Positions 36,301-44,327 of a DNA stretch of 64,000 bases are shown piece after piece. The DNA lies in contig AP017991.1 of NCBI GenBank assembly GCA_003609755.1, positions 2,869,501 through 2,933,500 on the forward strand, given 5' to 3'. Below the pieces are notes generated by a model, which had not been told where the DNA came from, ran no database searches, and saw nothing but the letters and a program-made list of their open reading frames with translations. The stretch is from Planktothrix agardhii NIES-204 (GTDB lineage Bacteria; Cyanobacteriota; Cyanobacteriia; Cyanobacteriales; Microcoleaceae). Position numbers and translations under genes: made by a program. The stretch's first letter is position 1. Each line of letters begins with the position of its first letter.

Positions 36301-36756
36301 CCCTTAATGAAATCTGTAGAGACGTGCCATGGCACTTCTGTACAACCTCAAAATCCAGAGATCAACTCCATTAATTTAACTGGCTTGCGAGTTTTAGCCA
36401 TTGATGATCAAGCCGAGACTCGGACTCTAATTGGATCGATCTTAACCCAGGCCGGAGCCCAAGTAAAAATGGCAAGCTCCGCTCAGGAAGCACTCTTGAT
36501 GATTCAAGAGTTTTCCCCCGATGTCTTAGTCTCAGATATAGCGATGCCGGACATGGAGGTTTATATATTTAGAGATGAGGTCAGAAACACATCATCAATT
36601 CCCGTGATCGGATTAACCACAAATCCAGAAGAAACCAACGCCTCTCTCACTAGGGACACCAGATTTCAAATCCACTTAGCTAAACCCATTGTGGCTGATG
36701 AATTAGTCGCTTGTGTTGCCACTTTAACCCATCGCATTCGCAACTCCGCAATTTGA
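33364..36756 (+). CDS. Giant hybrid sensor kinase, first kinase core damaged
   Basis: 1,130 residues, cytoplasmic. Order: signalling helix; HisKA with His37 (SISHEFRTPL); a partial HATPase with N box (NLFSNALKFT) and G1 box (QDTGI, 181-185) but no F or G2 box; receiver 1 (~220-335, Asp267); three PAS domains (~350-720); a second HisKA with His762; a complete HATPase (DTGIGI, FDYFRQQ, GLGLGLAIV); and a weakened receiver 2 (~1010-1125, SDIAMPDMEVY). It begins at a GTG with an in-frame stop 30 bp upstream, so the sensor head may also be lost. The first kinase is probably dead; the second should work. Confidence 0.85.
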   Translation: MNTNLSNAQTYEAERQRAEFLGELNQVKTAFLSSISHEFRTPLTLILGSVEEILQGEDCLNFSQREQLTIAKRNSLRLLKLVNTLVDFSSIEAERIQAVYEPTDLATLTIELVSMFRSSIERAGIHLIIDCPPLPEPIYIDREVWEKIVMNLFSNALKFTFKSEIILSLRWVTNGIELEVQDTGITTATYLDEVKSWSAETNVVVQVQQMPPPQLPLPQILLVDDNPDLCNYIQRLLSQKYQIKSVNSGLAALESIREQKPDLVITDVIMPELNGLELLQILRHDPDTQRIPIILLSARAEENARIEGLEAKADDYLIKPFSARELLARVQSILEMTQLRQEATIREQELINTKARVTDILESITDGFLSLDHQWRLTYVNGASERLSGKTREELLGGNFWDIYSHLMGFEGEEKLRQVIQTQVADNFETCLAQDNLWYEVHVYPYEKGLAIYWRDITKRKQAEITLLKSEERLRVALKSAPITLFNQDQTLRYTWVHNPTLNQSDQEIIDNTDFELFPEAGVARLTQLKRRVLETGIGTREEVPIFADGQQYCFDLTIEPLHNPNHEIIGITCAAVDISDYKRIELALRQSEAQARARTEELKTFMETVPAAVWIAHDPQCHQMTANWAAHELVQLASGSLVTATPEDGSYPFEFKIQRQGQDIPPEDLPMQQAGRTGENIESEFEFVFENGEVRYIYGRAVPLRDEAGEIRGVIGAFLDVSDRKRVEQEREQLLIREQAAREQAEMTNRIKDEFLTVLSHELRSPLNPILGWTKLLQTRKFDSQGTAQALETIERNAKLQTQLIEDLLDISRMLRGNMVLHKQPVNLITIITSVIETFKLAAEAKGIQVRFEIAQNSGFSSLLIYVLGDETRLQQIIWNLLSNGIKFTTPGGIVEIYLKSGEDHVQIQVKDTGIGINPQFLPYVFDYFRQQDGTNTRKFGGLGLGLAIVRHLTELHGGTVSANSLGENLGAAFSVQLPLMKSVETCHGTSVQPQNPEINSINLTGLRVLAIDDQAETRTLIGSILTQAGAQVKMASSAQEALLMIQEFSPDVLVSDIAMPDMEVYIFRDEVRNTSSIPVIGLTTNPEETNASLTRDTRFQIHLAKPIVADELVACVATLTHRIRNSAI
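36316..36343 (+). repeat. 28-bp palindrome inside the sensor kinase gene
   Basis: GTAGAGACGTGCCATGGCAC followed by TTCTGTAC is a slightly decayed 28-bp inverted repeat of the same type as 38118-38145. It is translated in frame as VETCHGTSVQ (residues ~985-994), the linker between the second ATPase domain and receiver 2. Confidence 0.8.
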
Positions 36757-36873
36757 TCAATATCTGTTAGAATCAAATGACTATTATCCAGAGTGTAGAA
36801 ATCTTTACTTACACAATCGGAAAAATTTGTTTATCATAGAGGGGAACTGGAGCCTATTATTGAGGATATAGCC

Positions 36874-37695
36874 ATGTCAGAACCCACTCAAAATAAACTC
36901 GCCTCGGATTTAGAAAAAGCCCAATCTGAAGGTAAATTACGCGCTGAACGAATTCGGGAAATTGTTAAATCTTCCATCTCAGAAGTTGGTTCAGAATTTA
37001 AAGGCGGTTCTCAAGAAATTCGAGATTTAGTTAAACAGGTTGTAGGAACCGTTTTAGAAACCGTCAAAGGAAAAGGCGAGGAAGTTCAAGAAAATGTGAC
37101 CGCTTCTATTGAAGGAGTAATTGATGGTATTAGTCAAGCAAAACAGGAGTCAATTGCTAAAACTCAAGCGGAAGTGAAACAACTTCAAGCTCGAATTGAC
37201 CAACACGAACAGGAGTTACAAAATAATATTAATTTGGCTTTAAGCGATATTCAAGAAGTTGGAACTAATAAATCAGATCAGGTTAAAACGGCGATTGAAT
37301 CCGCGATTACAACCATTAAAAATAGCGAAGAATCTACGTTAATGCAGAAACGTTACGCCCAACTTAAAGCGCAATTGGCAATCGTGAATGCTAACTTAGT
37401 TGGACGTTATGGACAACGTTATCAGGAGGTTAAAGATTATTTAGAAGAAGCACAATCTTGGTATGAAAAAGCCAAAGATGAACCCGAAATTCATACCGAA
37501 AAAATTGATCATAAACGCAAAGATTTTGAAACTAAATTAGGAGAATCGGGAACGGCGATCGCTCAAAAAGAAAAAGAAATTAAACAGCGTTTAAACGATC
37601 TGTGGAAGTCAATTTCTGAAACCTTTACTAATAATCAGTCCCAACCTGATGAAAAAAAAGAGGATTCATCTGATATCAACAAAGATACCCTTTAA
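36874..37695 (+). CDS. Long coiled-coil protein of unknown function
   Basis: 273 residues, nearly all predictable as charged amphipathic helix (KQLQARIDQHEQELQNNINL and similar), with Gly/Val-rich repeats early on (VKQVVGTVLETVKGKGEEV) reminiscent of apolipoprotein or late-embryogenesis-type proteins. No signal peptide or catalytic motif. A short Ser/Asp-rich tail ends it. It probably acts as a structural or stress-related scaffold, but no function can be assigned. Only 20 bp separate it from the downstream four-helix membrane protein, so the two are likely co-transcribed. Confidence 0.6.
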   Translation: MSEPTQNKLASDLEKAQSEGKLRAERIREIVKSSISEVGSEFKGGSQEIRDLVKQVVGTVLETVKGKGEEVQENVTASIEGVIDGISQAKQESIAKTQAEVKQLQARIDQHEQELQNNINLALSDIQEVGTNKSDQVKTAIESAITTIKNSEESTLMQKRYAQLKAQLAIVNANLVGRYGQRYQEVKDYLEEAQSWYEKAKDEPEIHTEKIDHKRKDFETKLGESGTAIAQKEKEIKQRLNDLWKSISETFTNNQSQPDEKKEDSSDINKDTL

Positions 37696-37715
37696 AACAA
37701 TCTGAGGCAAAATTT

Positions 37716-38099
37716 ATGATCGCATCATTATTAACGTTGGTAGCAACAGCCCTAAGTTTATTAGTGGTTGATTTAGTTGTACCTGGGGTAAATTTATCTA
37801 CTTTTTTAGCAGCTTTAATTGCGGCGGCGGCTATTGGTGGAGTCAATGCTTTTATTAAACCGATTTTATCAACATTATCCATTCCCCTAAATATTTTAAG
37901 TTTAGGTGGTTTTTCATTCATTGTGAATGGTTTTTGTTTCTGGTTAGCTTCGGTTTTTATTCCTGGATTTCAAGTACAGGGTTTATTAGCTTTTATTTTA
38001 GGCCCTGTAATTTTATCCGCCGTGAATGCTTTTCTCAATGGCTATTTTGTAGAAAAATATCCCCAATTCTTTAATTCTCAGAAGTCTTTAAACCCATAA
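37716..38099 (+). CDS. Phage-holin-4-like small membrane protein
   Basis: 127 residues with four hydrophobic helices and the conserved NAFIKPIL and NAFLNGYF repeats (two halves, each VNAF(I/L)), plus SLPLNILSLGGFSFI-like text (here IPLNILSLGG) typical of the Phage_holin_4_2/YvlD family. Despite the family name these are chromosomal membrane proteins, some linked to envelope stress. It follows the coiled-coil gene by 20 bp and is likely in the same operon. Confidence 0.8.
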   Translation: MIASLLTLVATALSLLVVDLVVPGVNLSTFLAALIAAAAIGGVNAFIKPILSTLSIPLNILSLGGFSFIVNGFCFWLASVFIPGFQVQGLLAFILGPVILSAVNAFLNGYFVEKYPQFFNSQKSLNP

Positions 38100-38117
38100 A
38101 AGATTACTGATTAATCA

Positions 38118-38145
38118 GTAGAGACGTTGCCTGCAACGTCTCTAC
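38118..38145 (+). repeat. 28-bp palindrome, likely also terminator
   Basis: GTAGAGACGTTGC / GCAACGTCTCTAC is a perfect 13-bp stem with a 2-nt loop between two convergent gene ends. It belongs to a dispersed family; a decayed copy is inside the sensor kinase gene at 36316. Confidence 0.85.
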
Positions 38146-38153
38146 CGTAGGGG

Positions 38154-38585
38154 TTAAGAGATCCAACCCTCTTTGTATTTTTCTAACCAGTGAATAATTG
38201 CGTGAGGTAAAGGTTGGCGTTGACGAGTTTTAGGATTAATACAAATATGTTTTGTTATCGCTTCAGCAATTAATTGATCAGAGTTATCTAATCTAATTTT
38301 ATATTGAATTTTGAAAGAATTTTCATTAATTATTTCAGGATTTAGCTCAATCAAAACTTGATCTCCACAGAATAAGGGAAACCGAAAATCAACACTCGCA
38401 TGAACAATTGGAATCGCAAAATCAGGATTAACAAAAAAACTTTTAAGATTAACTTCTGCCTGATTTAGAGATGCTTCATAGGCTTCATGACCCATAGCTA
38501 AAATATTAGCAAAATAAACCACCCCCGCAGCATCCGTATCTTGAAAACGAATAATTCGCTTATAAATGTATCCCAAATCAGTCAT
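38154..38585 (-). CDS. 1,4-dihydroxy-2-naphthoyl-CoA hydrolase (hotdog thioesterase)
   Basis: 143-residue 4-hydroxybenzoyl-CoA-thioesterase-type hotdog protein. The catalytic Asp is in RFQDTDAAGVVYFANIL; VDFRFPLFCGDQVLIEL forms the central sheet. In cyanobacteria this protein releases 1,4-dihydroxy-2-naphthoate from its CoA ester in phylloquinone (vitamin K1) synthesis for photosystem I. The length is normal. A general acyl-CoA thioesterase remains possible. It stands alone, with a terminator-like palindrome just after its stop. Confidence 0.8.
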   Translation of the reverse strand: MTDLGYIYKRIIRFQDTDAAGVVYFANILAMGHEAYEASLNQAEVNLKSFFVNPDFAIPIVHASVDFRFPLFCGDQVLIELNPEIINENSFKIQYKIRLDNSDQLIAEAITKHICINPKTRQRQPLPHAIIHWLEKYKEGWIS

Positions 38586-38649
38586 CAGTTATTAGTTAAG
38601 TAGTTACACAAAATAAATTACCTAGTTGAGAGAGGGAACATCGGAACAG

Positions 38650-38690
38650 CTCCCCCAAACCCCCCGTGCACGGGGGGCTAGGGGGGGAGG
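38650..38690. repeat. G/C-rich palindrome, copy 1
   Basis: Core CCCCCCGTGCACGGGGGG (38660-38677) with flanks CTCCCCCAAA and CTAGGGGGGGA. The same 40-bp element lies at 42075 in reverse orientation. It is a striking GC block in an AT-rich genome. Confidence 0.85.
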
Positions 38691-38746
38691 GAACAGGGTG
38701 GAGGATGTGTAATTAATTTTGTTTAGGTACTTATTAGTCTATTACC

Positions 38747-38836
38747 GATCACGGATTTAAAAGGATTACGCAGATTAACACAGATTAACACAGATTAAAT
38801 CCGTGAAATCCGTGAAATCCTCTTAAATCCGTGATC
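38747..38836. repeat. 90-bp inverted repeat with CAGATTAACA tandem centre
   Basis: GATCACGGATTTAA and TTAAATCCGTGATC pair perfectly over 14 bp; between them are three CAGATTAA units and two AATCCGTGA units. It follows the TerB-like gene and may terminate it. The words ACGGATTT and CAGATTA also make up the tandem repeat at 61527. Confidence 0.75.
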
Positions 38837-38844
38837 AGCTTCTA

Positions 38845-39258
38845 TTATCCTTTATTTTTGATTAACATCACATCAATAATGTTATTAGCCATCGGTTCAG
38901 AAATCTCTAAAACATTAAACAGCTTATCTAATAAGGCTTCTTCTTCTTCGGTAATAACTCCATCGGCTAAAGTAATATCAGTAACCACAGCAAAGGCAGT
39001 TTCTCTGAGTTCATGGGGCAATTTTTTCACCGCCTCTTTTAATAATATATCCGCTCCTTGTGCTTGTAATTGATTTAGGAGTTGATCAATCATTCCTCGC
39101 ATTTTTTCCCCGGAATAATCACTAAAAAGCTGCATTCGAGAGAAGGTTGTGGTAATAGCTTGGGATTCACTTCCAGTAATATAACCATCAGCAGCTACCG
39201 CAATTAATGCGATCGCTGCAAACGCTTCCGCAGAGTTGAATTGAATCGCGCTTGACAT
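38845..39258 (-). CDS. TerB-like (tellurite resistance TerB family) protein
   Basis: 137 residues, all helical. AAIALIAVAADGYITGSES and VTDITLADGVITEEEEALL are the two acidic D-G-x-I repeats of the TerB fold, which bind metal. TerB works with TerC/TerD-type proteins in metal-sensing, membrane-linked stress complexes; three terD genes lie at the far end of this window. ATG 39258 has a perfect AGGAGG 8 bp upstream, so the 16-residue extension to 39306 is rejected. The gene is single, followed by a large inverted repeat. Confidence 0.85.
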   Translation of the reverse strand: MSSAIQFNSAEAFAAIALIAVAADGYITGSESQAITTTFSRMQLFSDYSGEKMRGMIDQLLNQLQAQGADILLKEAVKKLPHELRETAFAVVTDITLADGVITEEEEALLDKLFNVLEISEPMANNIIDVMLIKNKG

Positions 39259-39341
39259 TGTGAAAACCTCCTGAGGTGATTTCGCGTTATCGTAGATTTT
39301 TCCCACGTTTATGATTACACTATCTGCGGTTTTTTTCCAAT

Positions 39342-40661
39342 TTATTTTCCAAAAACCGCCAATTCCGCCGTCAAAAAGTCAACAAATTGCCGCGCAGTTC
39401 GTCCCGAACGTCCATTATGACGAGTCGCCCATTGTAAGGCGCGAAACTGCAAATCTTCGGGACTGATTTTAATTCCCCCTTGACTGGCTAAATGTCGTAC
39501 CATATTCAAATAGGTATTCTGGTCAGCAGGTGGAAAGGTTAAGGTTAAACCAAAGCGATCGCTAAAGGATAATTTTTCCTGTACCGTATCCCAAACATGA
39601 ACCTCATCTTGATCTTTCGGGGAAGGTCGATCTTCAAAATATTCTCGAATTAAATGACGACGGTTAGAAGTAGCATAAACAATCACATTTTGTGGACGGG
39701 CGGTTAGGTTTCCTTCTAATACAACTTTCAAGGCTTTAAAAGCATCGTCATCTTCTTCAAAGGATAAATCATCGACAAAAATAATAAATTTCTGCGGCAC
39801 CCCTCGTAATTGTTCCACCACTAATGGTAAGTCTTTTAAATCGGATTTTGCCACTTCAATTAAACGTAAACCGCGATCGCTATATTCATGTAATAACGAT
39901 TTAATTAAGGAGGATTTACCCGACCCCCGACTGCCATATAATAAAACATTTAAAGCTGGATATCCGGCTAATAATATTTCTGTATTTTTTAATAAAAGAT
40001 CCCGTTGATTTTCATATCCGATTAACTGGCTTAAATCTACCGGATCTGGGTGATTAATAGTCAGTAACTTGCCATTCTGCCAACGAAAAGCATCGGCTTG
40101 GGCAAATAAACCAGTTCCAAATTGATGATAATGATTTACTAAATTTTCTACTGCTTCCGACCAATTTTCTAGGGTTTTTAATTGATTGCGTAAGGGTGAT
40201 TCTTGGATTTTTTCTAACGGTTGCGGTTGCGGCTGCCAAATTATGGGGTTTTCCGATAACTGGGCGACGGTTCTTAACCAATGGCTGATTTTTCCCCCAT
40301 TATATTGATAGAGACTTTGGAGGATTTTTAAATCTTGTTTTGCCGCTTCAATTAATACCGGAGGTAATTGATCAAAAGTAGTTTGTTGGGCCTGTTGGGT
40401 AAAGGGATTATCCGCCCTTAAAATTTGATTGATTAGATGTTCCTGCCAACTTTGTTGATATTTGGCTTGGACTTGAAACCAAGTTCCATAGGCTTTTAAA
40501 CAATTTAAAATACTCGATTCATTATGATGAAATGTTTCTAAAAGATATAGAAATGCTTGGCCAATTTCATGATCAAAAATATCTTGATACAGTAGTAAAG
40601 TGGCAACCTGACGCTGTAGGAACCTAACCTGTGAAATAATAGGGCTATTCAGAGAAGACAT
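39342..40661 (-). CDS. DUF815 AAA-type ATPase
   Basis: 439 residues. The N-terminal ~210 are helical; the ATPase domain follows with Walker A LLYGSRGSGKSS (~241-251), Walker B FIIFVDDLSFEED, and sensor 1 NVIVYATSNRRHL. The C-terminal lid includes RFGLTLTFPP and RSGRTARQFVDFL. This is the DUF815 family of AAA ATPases, widespread but without a well-defined role. It starts with MSSLNSPIISQV and ends about 80 bp before the TerB-like gene on the same strand. Confidence 0.88.
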   Translation of the reverse strand: MSSLNSPIISQVRFLQRQVATLLLYQDIFDHEIGQAFLYLLETFHHNESSILNCLKAYGTWFQVQAKYQQSWQEHLINQILRADNPFTQQAQQTTFDQLPPVLIEAAKQDLKILQSLYQYNGGKISHWLRTVAQLSENPIIWQPQPQPLEKIQESPLRNQLKTLENWSEAVENLVNHYHQFGTGLFAQADAFRWQNGKLLTINHPDPVDLSQLIGYENQRDLLLKNTEILLAGYPALNVLLYGSRGSGKSSLIKSLLHEYSDRGLRLIEVAKSDLKDLPLVVEQLRGVPQKFIIFVDDLSFEEDDDAFKALKVVLEGNLTARPQNVIVYATSNRRHLIREYFEDRPSPKDQDEVHVWDTVQEKLSFSDRFGLTLTFPPADQNTYLNMVRHLASQGGIKISPEDLQFRALQWATRHNGRSGRTARQFVDFLTAELAVFGK

Positions 40662-40852
40662 AAAATAGGATTAAAAAGTAACACATAGTAATTAATGATT
40701 CACTTTGCATTATAGCAAAGATTGAGTCAATAATACCATAAACTTTTATAACGTCAAATTTTAATTTTTGATACAATTTAGAAGAATTGTTAATCAATAG
40801 ATTCCCAGAAGTTGTATAAACAAACTTTGTAATTGTTTTTTGGGCATGGGTT

Positions 40853-41176
40853 ATGATTGATTTTGGAGTAATTGCGGCGATCGCTTACGGTTTATTGGCT
40901 TTTATCGGTGGTATTGTGGGTTATACTAAAGCCAAAAGTAAAATCTCTCTATTTGCGGGTTGTTCCACTGGAATTTTGCTAATTTTGGGCGGTATTATCC
41001 AAATCCAAGGCGTAAGCTGGGGATTAATATTTTCCATTGTGCTATCGGTTTTTCTGATAATTACTTTTATTTCTCGTTTACTCAAAACCCGTAAATTCAT
41101 GCCATCTGGATTAATGATTGTTGCCGGATTTGTAGCTGTTACAATGATGGGATATCAACTACAAATGGTTTTATAA
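40853..41176 (+). CDS. TMEM14 family membrane protein
   Basis: 107 residues with four short hydrophobic helices. GLLAFIGGIVGYTKAKSKIS and SLFAGCSTGILLILGGI match the Tmemb_14 family, whose plant members move fatty acids or haem precursors across membranes; the cyanobacterial role is unknown. The C-terminal half contains KFMPSGLMIVAGF, also typical. It lies 190 bp after the divergent DUF815 gene start. Confidence 0.85.
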   Translation: MIDFGVIAAIAYGLLAFIGGIVGYTKAKSKISLFAGCSTGILLILGGIIQIQGVSWGLIFSIVLSVFLIITFISRLLKTRKFMPSGLMIVAGFVAVTMMGYQLQMVL

Positions 41177-41512
41177 TCAAATTTTATTTGCTAATCATTC
41201 AGGGAAAATATACTTTTTAATTTTCTCTGAATGCGAACTATCACAAGGCAATATTCAATGAGCTTTTAGCAATTTTACCAATATTTTAAATCATTAAAAG
41301 TCTGATAGAGATTGCCATATAGCAATCCTAAATGATTTGTGAAAAAATTCCGTAGGGGTTTGGTCTCCAAACCCTCTTTGCTTTCTATAGTATATTAAAA
41401 TAATAAAATATTACAATATATTCAGGAATTGCTACATGATAGACAAAATGTCTTAGTACGGTTAACCTATAAGCACTGGGATATTACTTTTGCGGAGTTT
41501 GAAAGATAAATT
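41177..41512. other. Intergenic stretch with hairpins and a possible gene tail
   Basis: It holds a weak hairpin GGGTTTGG TCT CCAAACCC near 41355-41374. The last ~110 bp contain an open frame without a start ending in LVRLTYKHWDITFAEFER and TAA, just before the Hpt gene, which may be the tail of a lost gene. I see nothing else. Confidence 0.35.
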
Positions 41513-41884
41513 ATGAATATCTTAAGCATTCCAATTCTTCCAGTGAATTTAGAACGTCTAAATCGTTTACTCAAAGGAAACTTCCCACTTCAACAAAAAT
41601 TGCTATACCTGTTCCTCAAACAAGCCGAAATCCGAATTCAGAGCTTGCGCCAAGGGATTATCAATGGGGATTTCATCAGTATTAAAGAACAAGCTCATGC
41701 TTTAAGAGGATCAAGTGCAACCGCAGCAATATTAATGATCCCAGAAATTGCTAAACAACTTGAAGATCTCGCCGAAGCAGAAAATTTAGAAGGAGCAATG
41801 GAGTTAGTCGAAAAACTAGAACAGTGCTTAATTCGAGTTCAGCTTTTTGTACAAGAAGGAATTTTATCTGAATCAACTATTTAA
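41513..41884 (+). CDS. Stand-alone histidine phosphotransfer (Hpt) protein
   Basis: 123 residues forming a four-helix Hpt domain; the phospho-accepting His is in KEQAHALRGSSATAAI (His near residue 63). Hpt proteins pass phosphate between receiver domains of hybrid kinases and response regulators. It has no kinase domain of its own and lies near a LuxR-type response regulator, a REC-histidine kinase and the giant hybrid kinase, all possible partners. The start MNILSIPIL is the first ATG in frame. Confidence 0.85.
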   Translation: MNILSIPILPVNLERLNRLLKGNFPLQQKLLYLFLKQAEIRIQSLRQGIINGDFISIKEQAHALRGSSATAAILMIPEIAKQLEDLAEAENLEGAMELVEKLEQCLIRVQLFVQEGILSESTI

Positions 41885-42074
41885 TTAAAAAAGTCTCCCA
41901 ACCCAGGAGCAAAGATGGTTGGGAGACCCAAACCCTACGATAAAATGTACAACCTCAGTCTCGAAGGCAGCGATTGCGATATATAGCAACCGCCAAGGCA
42001 GTTAGGACACCAGACGGATCTTAGAACCCAGACAGTTAAGTATTTTCCCCCCTGTTTCCTGTTCCGGTGTTCCC

Positions 42075-42115
42075 TCCCCCCCTAGCCCCCCGTGCACGGG
42101 GGGTTTGAGGGGGGG
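42075..42115. repeat. G/C-rich palindrome, copy 2
   Basis: Core CCCCCCGTGCACGGGGGG at 42086-42103; the reverse complement of the 38650 copy including flanks. It sits in a cluster of GTTCCGGTGTTCCC words between the Hpt gene and the response regulator. Confidence 0.85.
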
Positions 42116-42159
42116 TGTTCCCTGTTCCCTGCTATAACTCAAATTAACCCCAAAAAACC

Positions 42160-42879
42160 CTAATCAATCCAACCGGAACGCAAAGCCCGAACCGCAGCCT
42201 GAGTACGATCATCAGCACAGAGCTTATTCAGAATACTGCGAACATGGGTCTTAACCGTTCCTACCGTAATATAAAGTTTTTCGGCAATTTCAGCATTACT
42301 CCGTCCAGCCACAATTAATTCTAAAACCTCTAATTCCCTTTCTGTTAAAGGGCAAGATTTTAAAAATTCTTGATACTCAGGTTCTACCGCATTAATCATC
42401 ACGGTTTTCTGATCACCGGGTGTCGGAATATCCGGTTGTTTATTCTTCGCTTGCTTGAGAACTGTACGAGCAATTACAGGATCAATCCAAGCATTTCCTT
42501 CATAGGTAGTATGAATCGCATCCTTGAGTTTATCAAGACTCACATCCTTAACACTATAGGAATCTGCACCCGCCGCAAAAGCTCCCATAACCGCATCCTC
42601 ATTATCGTGCATAGTCAGGATCAGAACTTTGGTTTCCCGCGCCCCACTGCTGGCAATATGTTGCTTAAATTTTTGGGTTAATTCAATACCATCCATATCA
42701 GGTAAACCAATATCAATAATCGCAATATCGGGCTGGGTTTGTTTGAGAATTTCCAAACCCTTTTTCCCATTAGCCGCCTCCCCAACAATCTTGATATTAC
42801 TGTCCTGTTGTAACGCCGTTCTCAACCCCACCCGGGTTAAATCATGATCCTCTACTAGAACAATATTGATTTTAGTCAT
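42160..42879 (-). CDS. NarL/LuxR-type response regulator
   Basis: 239 residues: receiver domain (1-~125, phospho-accepting Asp56 in AIIDIGLPDMDG, switch Thr in LILTMHD, Lys in SVKDVS) and a C-terminal LuxR HTH (PLTERELEVLELIVAGRSNA, then IAEKLYITVGTVKTHVRSIL). A DNA-binding transcription factor activated by phosphorylation. A ~40-residue linker separates the domains. It is divergent from the REC-histidine kinase gene, with ~95 bp between starts, which suggests the two form a regulatory pair sharing the control region. Confidence 0.92.
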   Translation of the reverse strand: MTKINIVLVEDHDLTRVGLRTALQQDSNIKIVGEAANGKKGLEILKQTQPDIAIIDIGLPDMDGIELTQKFKQHIASSGARETKVLILTMHDNEDAVMGAFAAGADSYSVKDVSLDKLKDAIHTTYEGNAWIDPVIARTVLKQAKNKQPDIPTPGDQKTVMINAVEPEYQEFLKSCPLTERELEVLELIVAGRSNAEIAEKLYITVGTVKTHVRSILNKLCADDRTQAAVRALRSGWID

Positions 42880-42975
42880 GACATAATTCTCCTAATTGTT
42901 GTAAAGTTCTTTATTATTCGCTAATTCGTTGTTAAAATTAATCCCAAATTCAAGGCTGATATTAACCTCATTATA

Positions 42976-44157
42976 ATGTTTATTTCAGAAAAACTTTTCA
43001 AAATTATGCCCCGTTCTATTACCCCCCCTGCAAAATCCATTGATCGAATTTTAGCCGTTGATGATTCCCCCGATAACCTATTTTTAGTGGAAGCTATTTT
43101 AGCCGAAGAAGGATACGAAGTTATCTGTAAACCCGATGGCATTTCTGCCTTAGCTTTGATTAAAACCGAGCCTCCTGATTTAATATTATTAGATGTAATG
43201 ATGCCGGGAATTGATGGCTATGAAGTCACTCGACGGATTCGCAAAAATCTCGATCTTCCCTTTATCCCCATTTTATTAATTACTGCCCATGATCATTCTA
43301 GTGTGGTTGAGGGATTAGATGCCGGGGCGGATGACTTCATTCGCAAACCCGTTGAGGTTGATGAATTACTCGCCCGGGTACGCTCGCTCCTGAGACTTAA
43401 ACATAGCATTGATCAACAGAAAGCGATGTCTCGACAACGGGAAGACTTCGTTTCCCGCCTGACCCATGATCTGCGGACGCCTTTGGTAGCAGCCGATCGA
43501 ATGTTACATTTATTCCAACAAGGTGCCCTAGGGGAAATTTCTTCTACGATGGGAGAAGCGATCGCATCCATGATTAAAAGTAACCAAAACCTTCTGCAAA
43601 TGGTTAATACCTTACTGGAGGTTTATCGGTATGAAGCGGGTCGAAAAACCTTAACCTTCTCCTATTTTGATATAGGTCAATTAGTCCAAGAAGTAATTGC
43701 AGAACTCAGCCCCCTGATTCAAAATAAAGAATTATCCCTAGAATTTACCCCTTCCCAGGATTGTCTAACCCAGACTTCAGTTATTATTGGCGACCCCTTA
43801 GAAATTCGGCGGGTTGTCACTAATTTAGTCGGAAATGCGATTAAATTTACCGATCGGGGGAGTATCAAAATTCGTCTGTATCTAACAGAAATGCAACTTA
43901 ATATTAGCAATCAACCTCAAAAAGTCATGGTTTTGGAAGTTGAAGATAGCGGAATTGGTATAGCTCCCGAAGATCAAGTTCTCATCTTTGAACGATTCCG
44001 TCAAGGCAATAATAAACGTTCCGGTAGTGGATTAGGATTACACCTAATTTCACTAATTGTAGAAGCCCACAAAGGCATGATTCAAATGGAATCCCAAATC
44101 GGTCAGGGAAGTCTATTTAGAATTTGTTTACCCATCAACCCCGAATTCGGCAGTTGA
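42976..44157 (+). CDS. Receiver-histidine kinase hybrid
   Basis: 393 residues: N-terminal receiver (23-~140, Asp73 in LILLDVMMPG), HisKA with His164 (RLTHDLRTPL), and a complete HATPase (NLVGNAIKFT, EDSGIGIAP, FERFRQGN, GSGLGLHLISLIVEAH). No membrane segment, so it is a cytoplasmic kinase controlled through its receiver. It likely phosphorylates the divergent LuxR-type regulator. ATG 42976 is used; a second ATG ten codons in (MPRSITPP) is equally plausible. Confidence 0.9.
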   Translation: MFISEKLFKIMPRSITPPAKSIDRILAVDDSPDNLFLVEAILAEEGYEVICKPDGISALALIKTEPPDLILLDVMMPGIDGYEVTRRIRKNLDLPFIPILLITAHDHSSVVEGLDAGADDFIRKPVEVDELLARVRSLLRLKHSIDQQKAMSRQREDFVSRLTHDLRTPLVAADRMLHLFQQGALGEISSTMGEAIASMIKSNQNLLQMVNTLLEVYRYEAGRKTLTFSYFDIGQLVQEVIAELSPLIQNKELSLEFTPSQDCLTQTSVIIGDPLEIRRVVTNLVGNAIKFTDRGSIKIRLYLTEMQLNISNQPQKVMVLEVEDSGIGIAPEDQVLIFERFRQGNNKRSGSGLGLHLISLIVEAHKGMIQMESQIGQGSLFRICLPINPEFGS

Positions 44158-44180
44158 TATTTTAACTTACACCAAACTGA

Positions 44181-44252
44181 TTCCCAATTCCCTATTCCCA
44201 ATTCCCTATTCCGGTGTTCCCTATTCCGGTGTTCCCTGTTCCGGTGTTCCCT
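44181..44252. repeat. Tandem short repeats TTCCCAATTCCCTA / TTCCGGTGTTCCCT
   Basis: Two copies of TTCCCAATTCCCTA are followed by three of TTCCGGTGTTCCCT(A/G). Related words occur near 42056, 42112 and 21790. Non-coding spacer between the kinase and aspS. Confidence 0.8.
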
Positions 44253-44327
44253 GACGAGTGATGTCTCATTGACTTATACTGATAAGTTGCCCTAATTTAA
44301 ACCTTAGTTTAACTTTCATTAAGAGTC

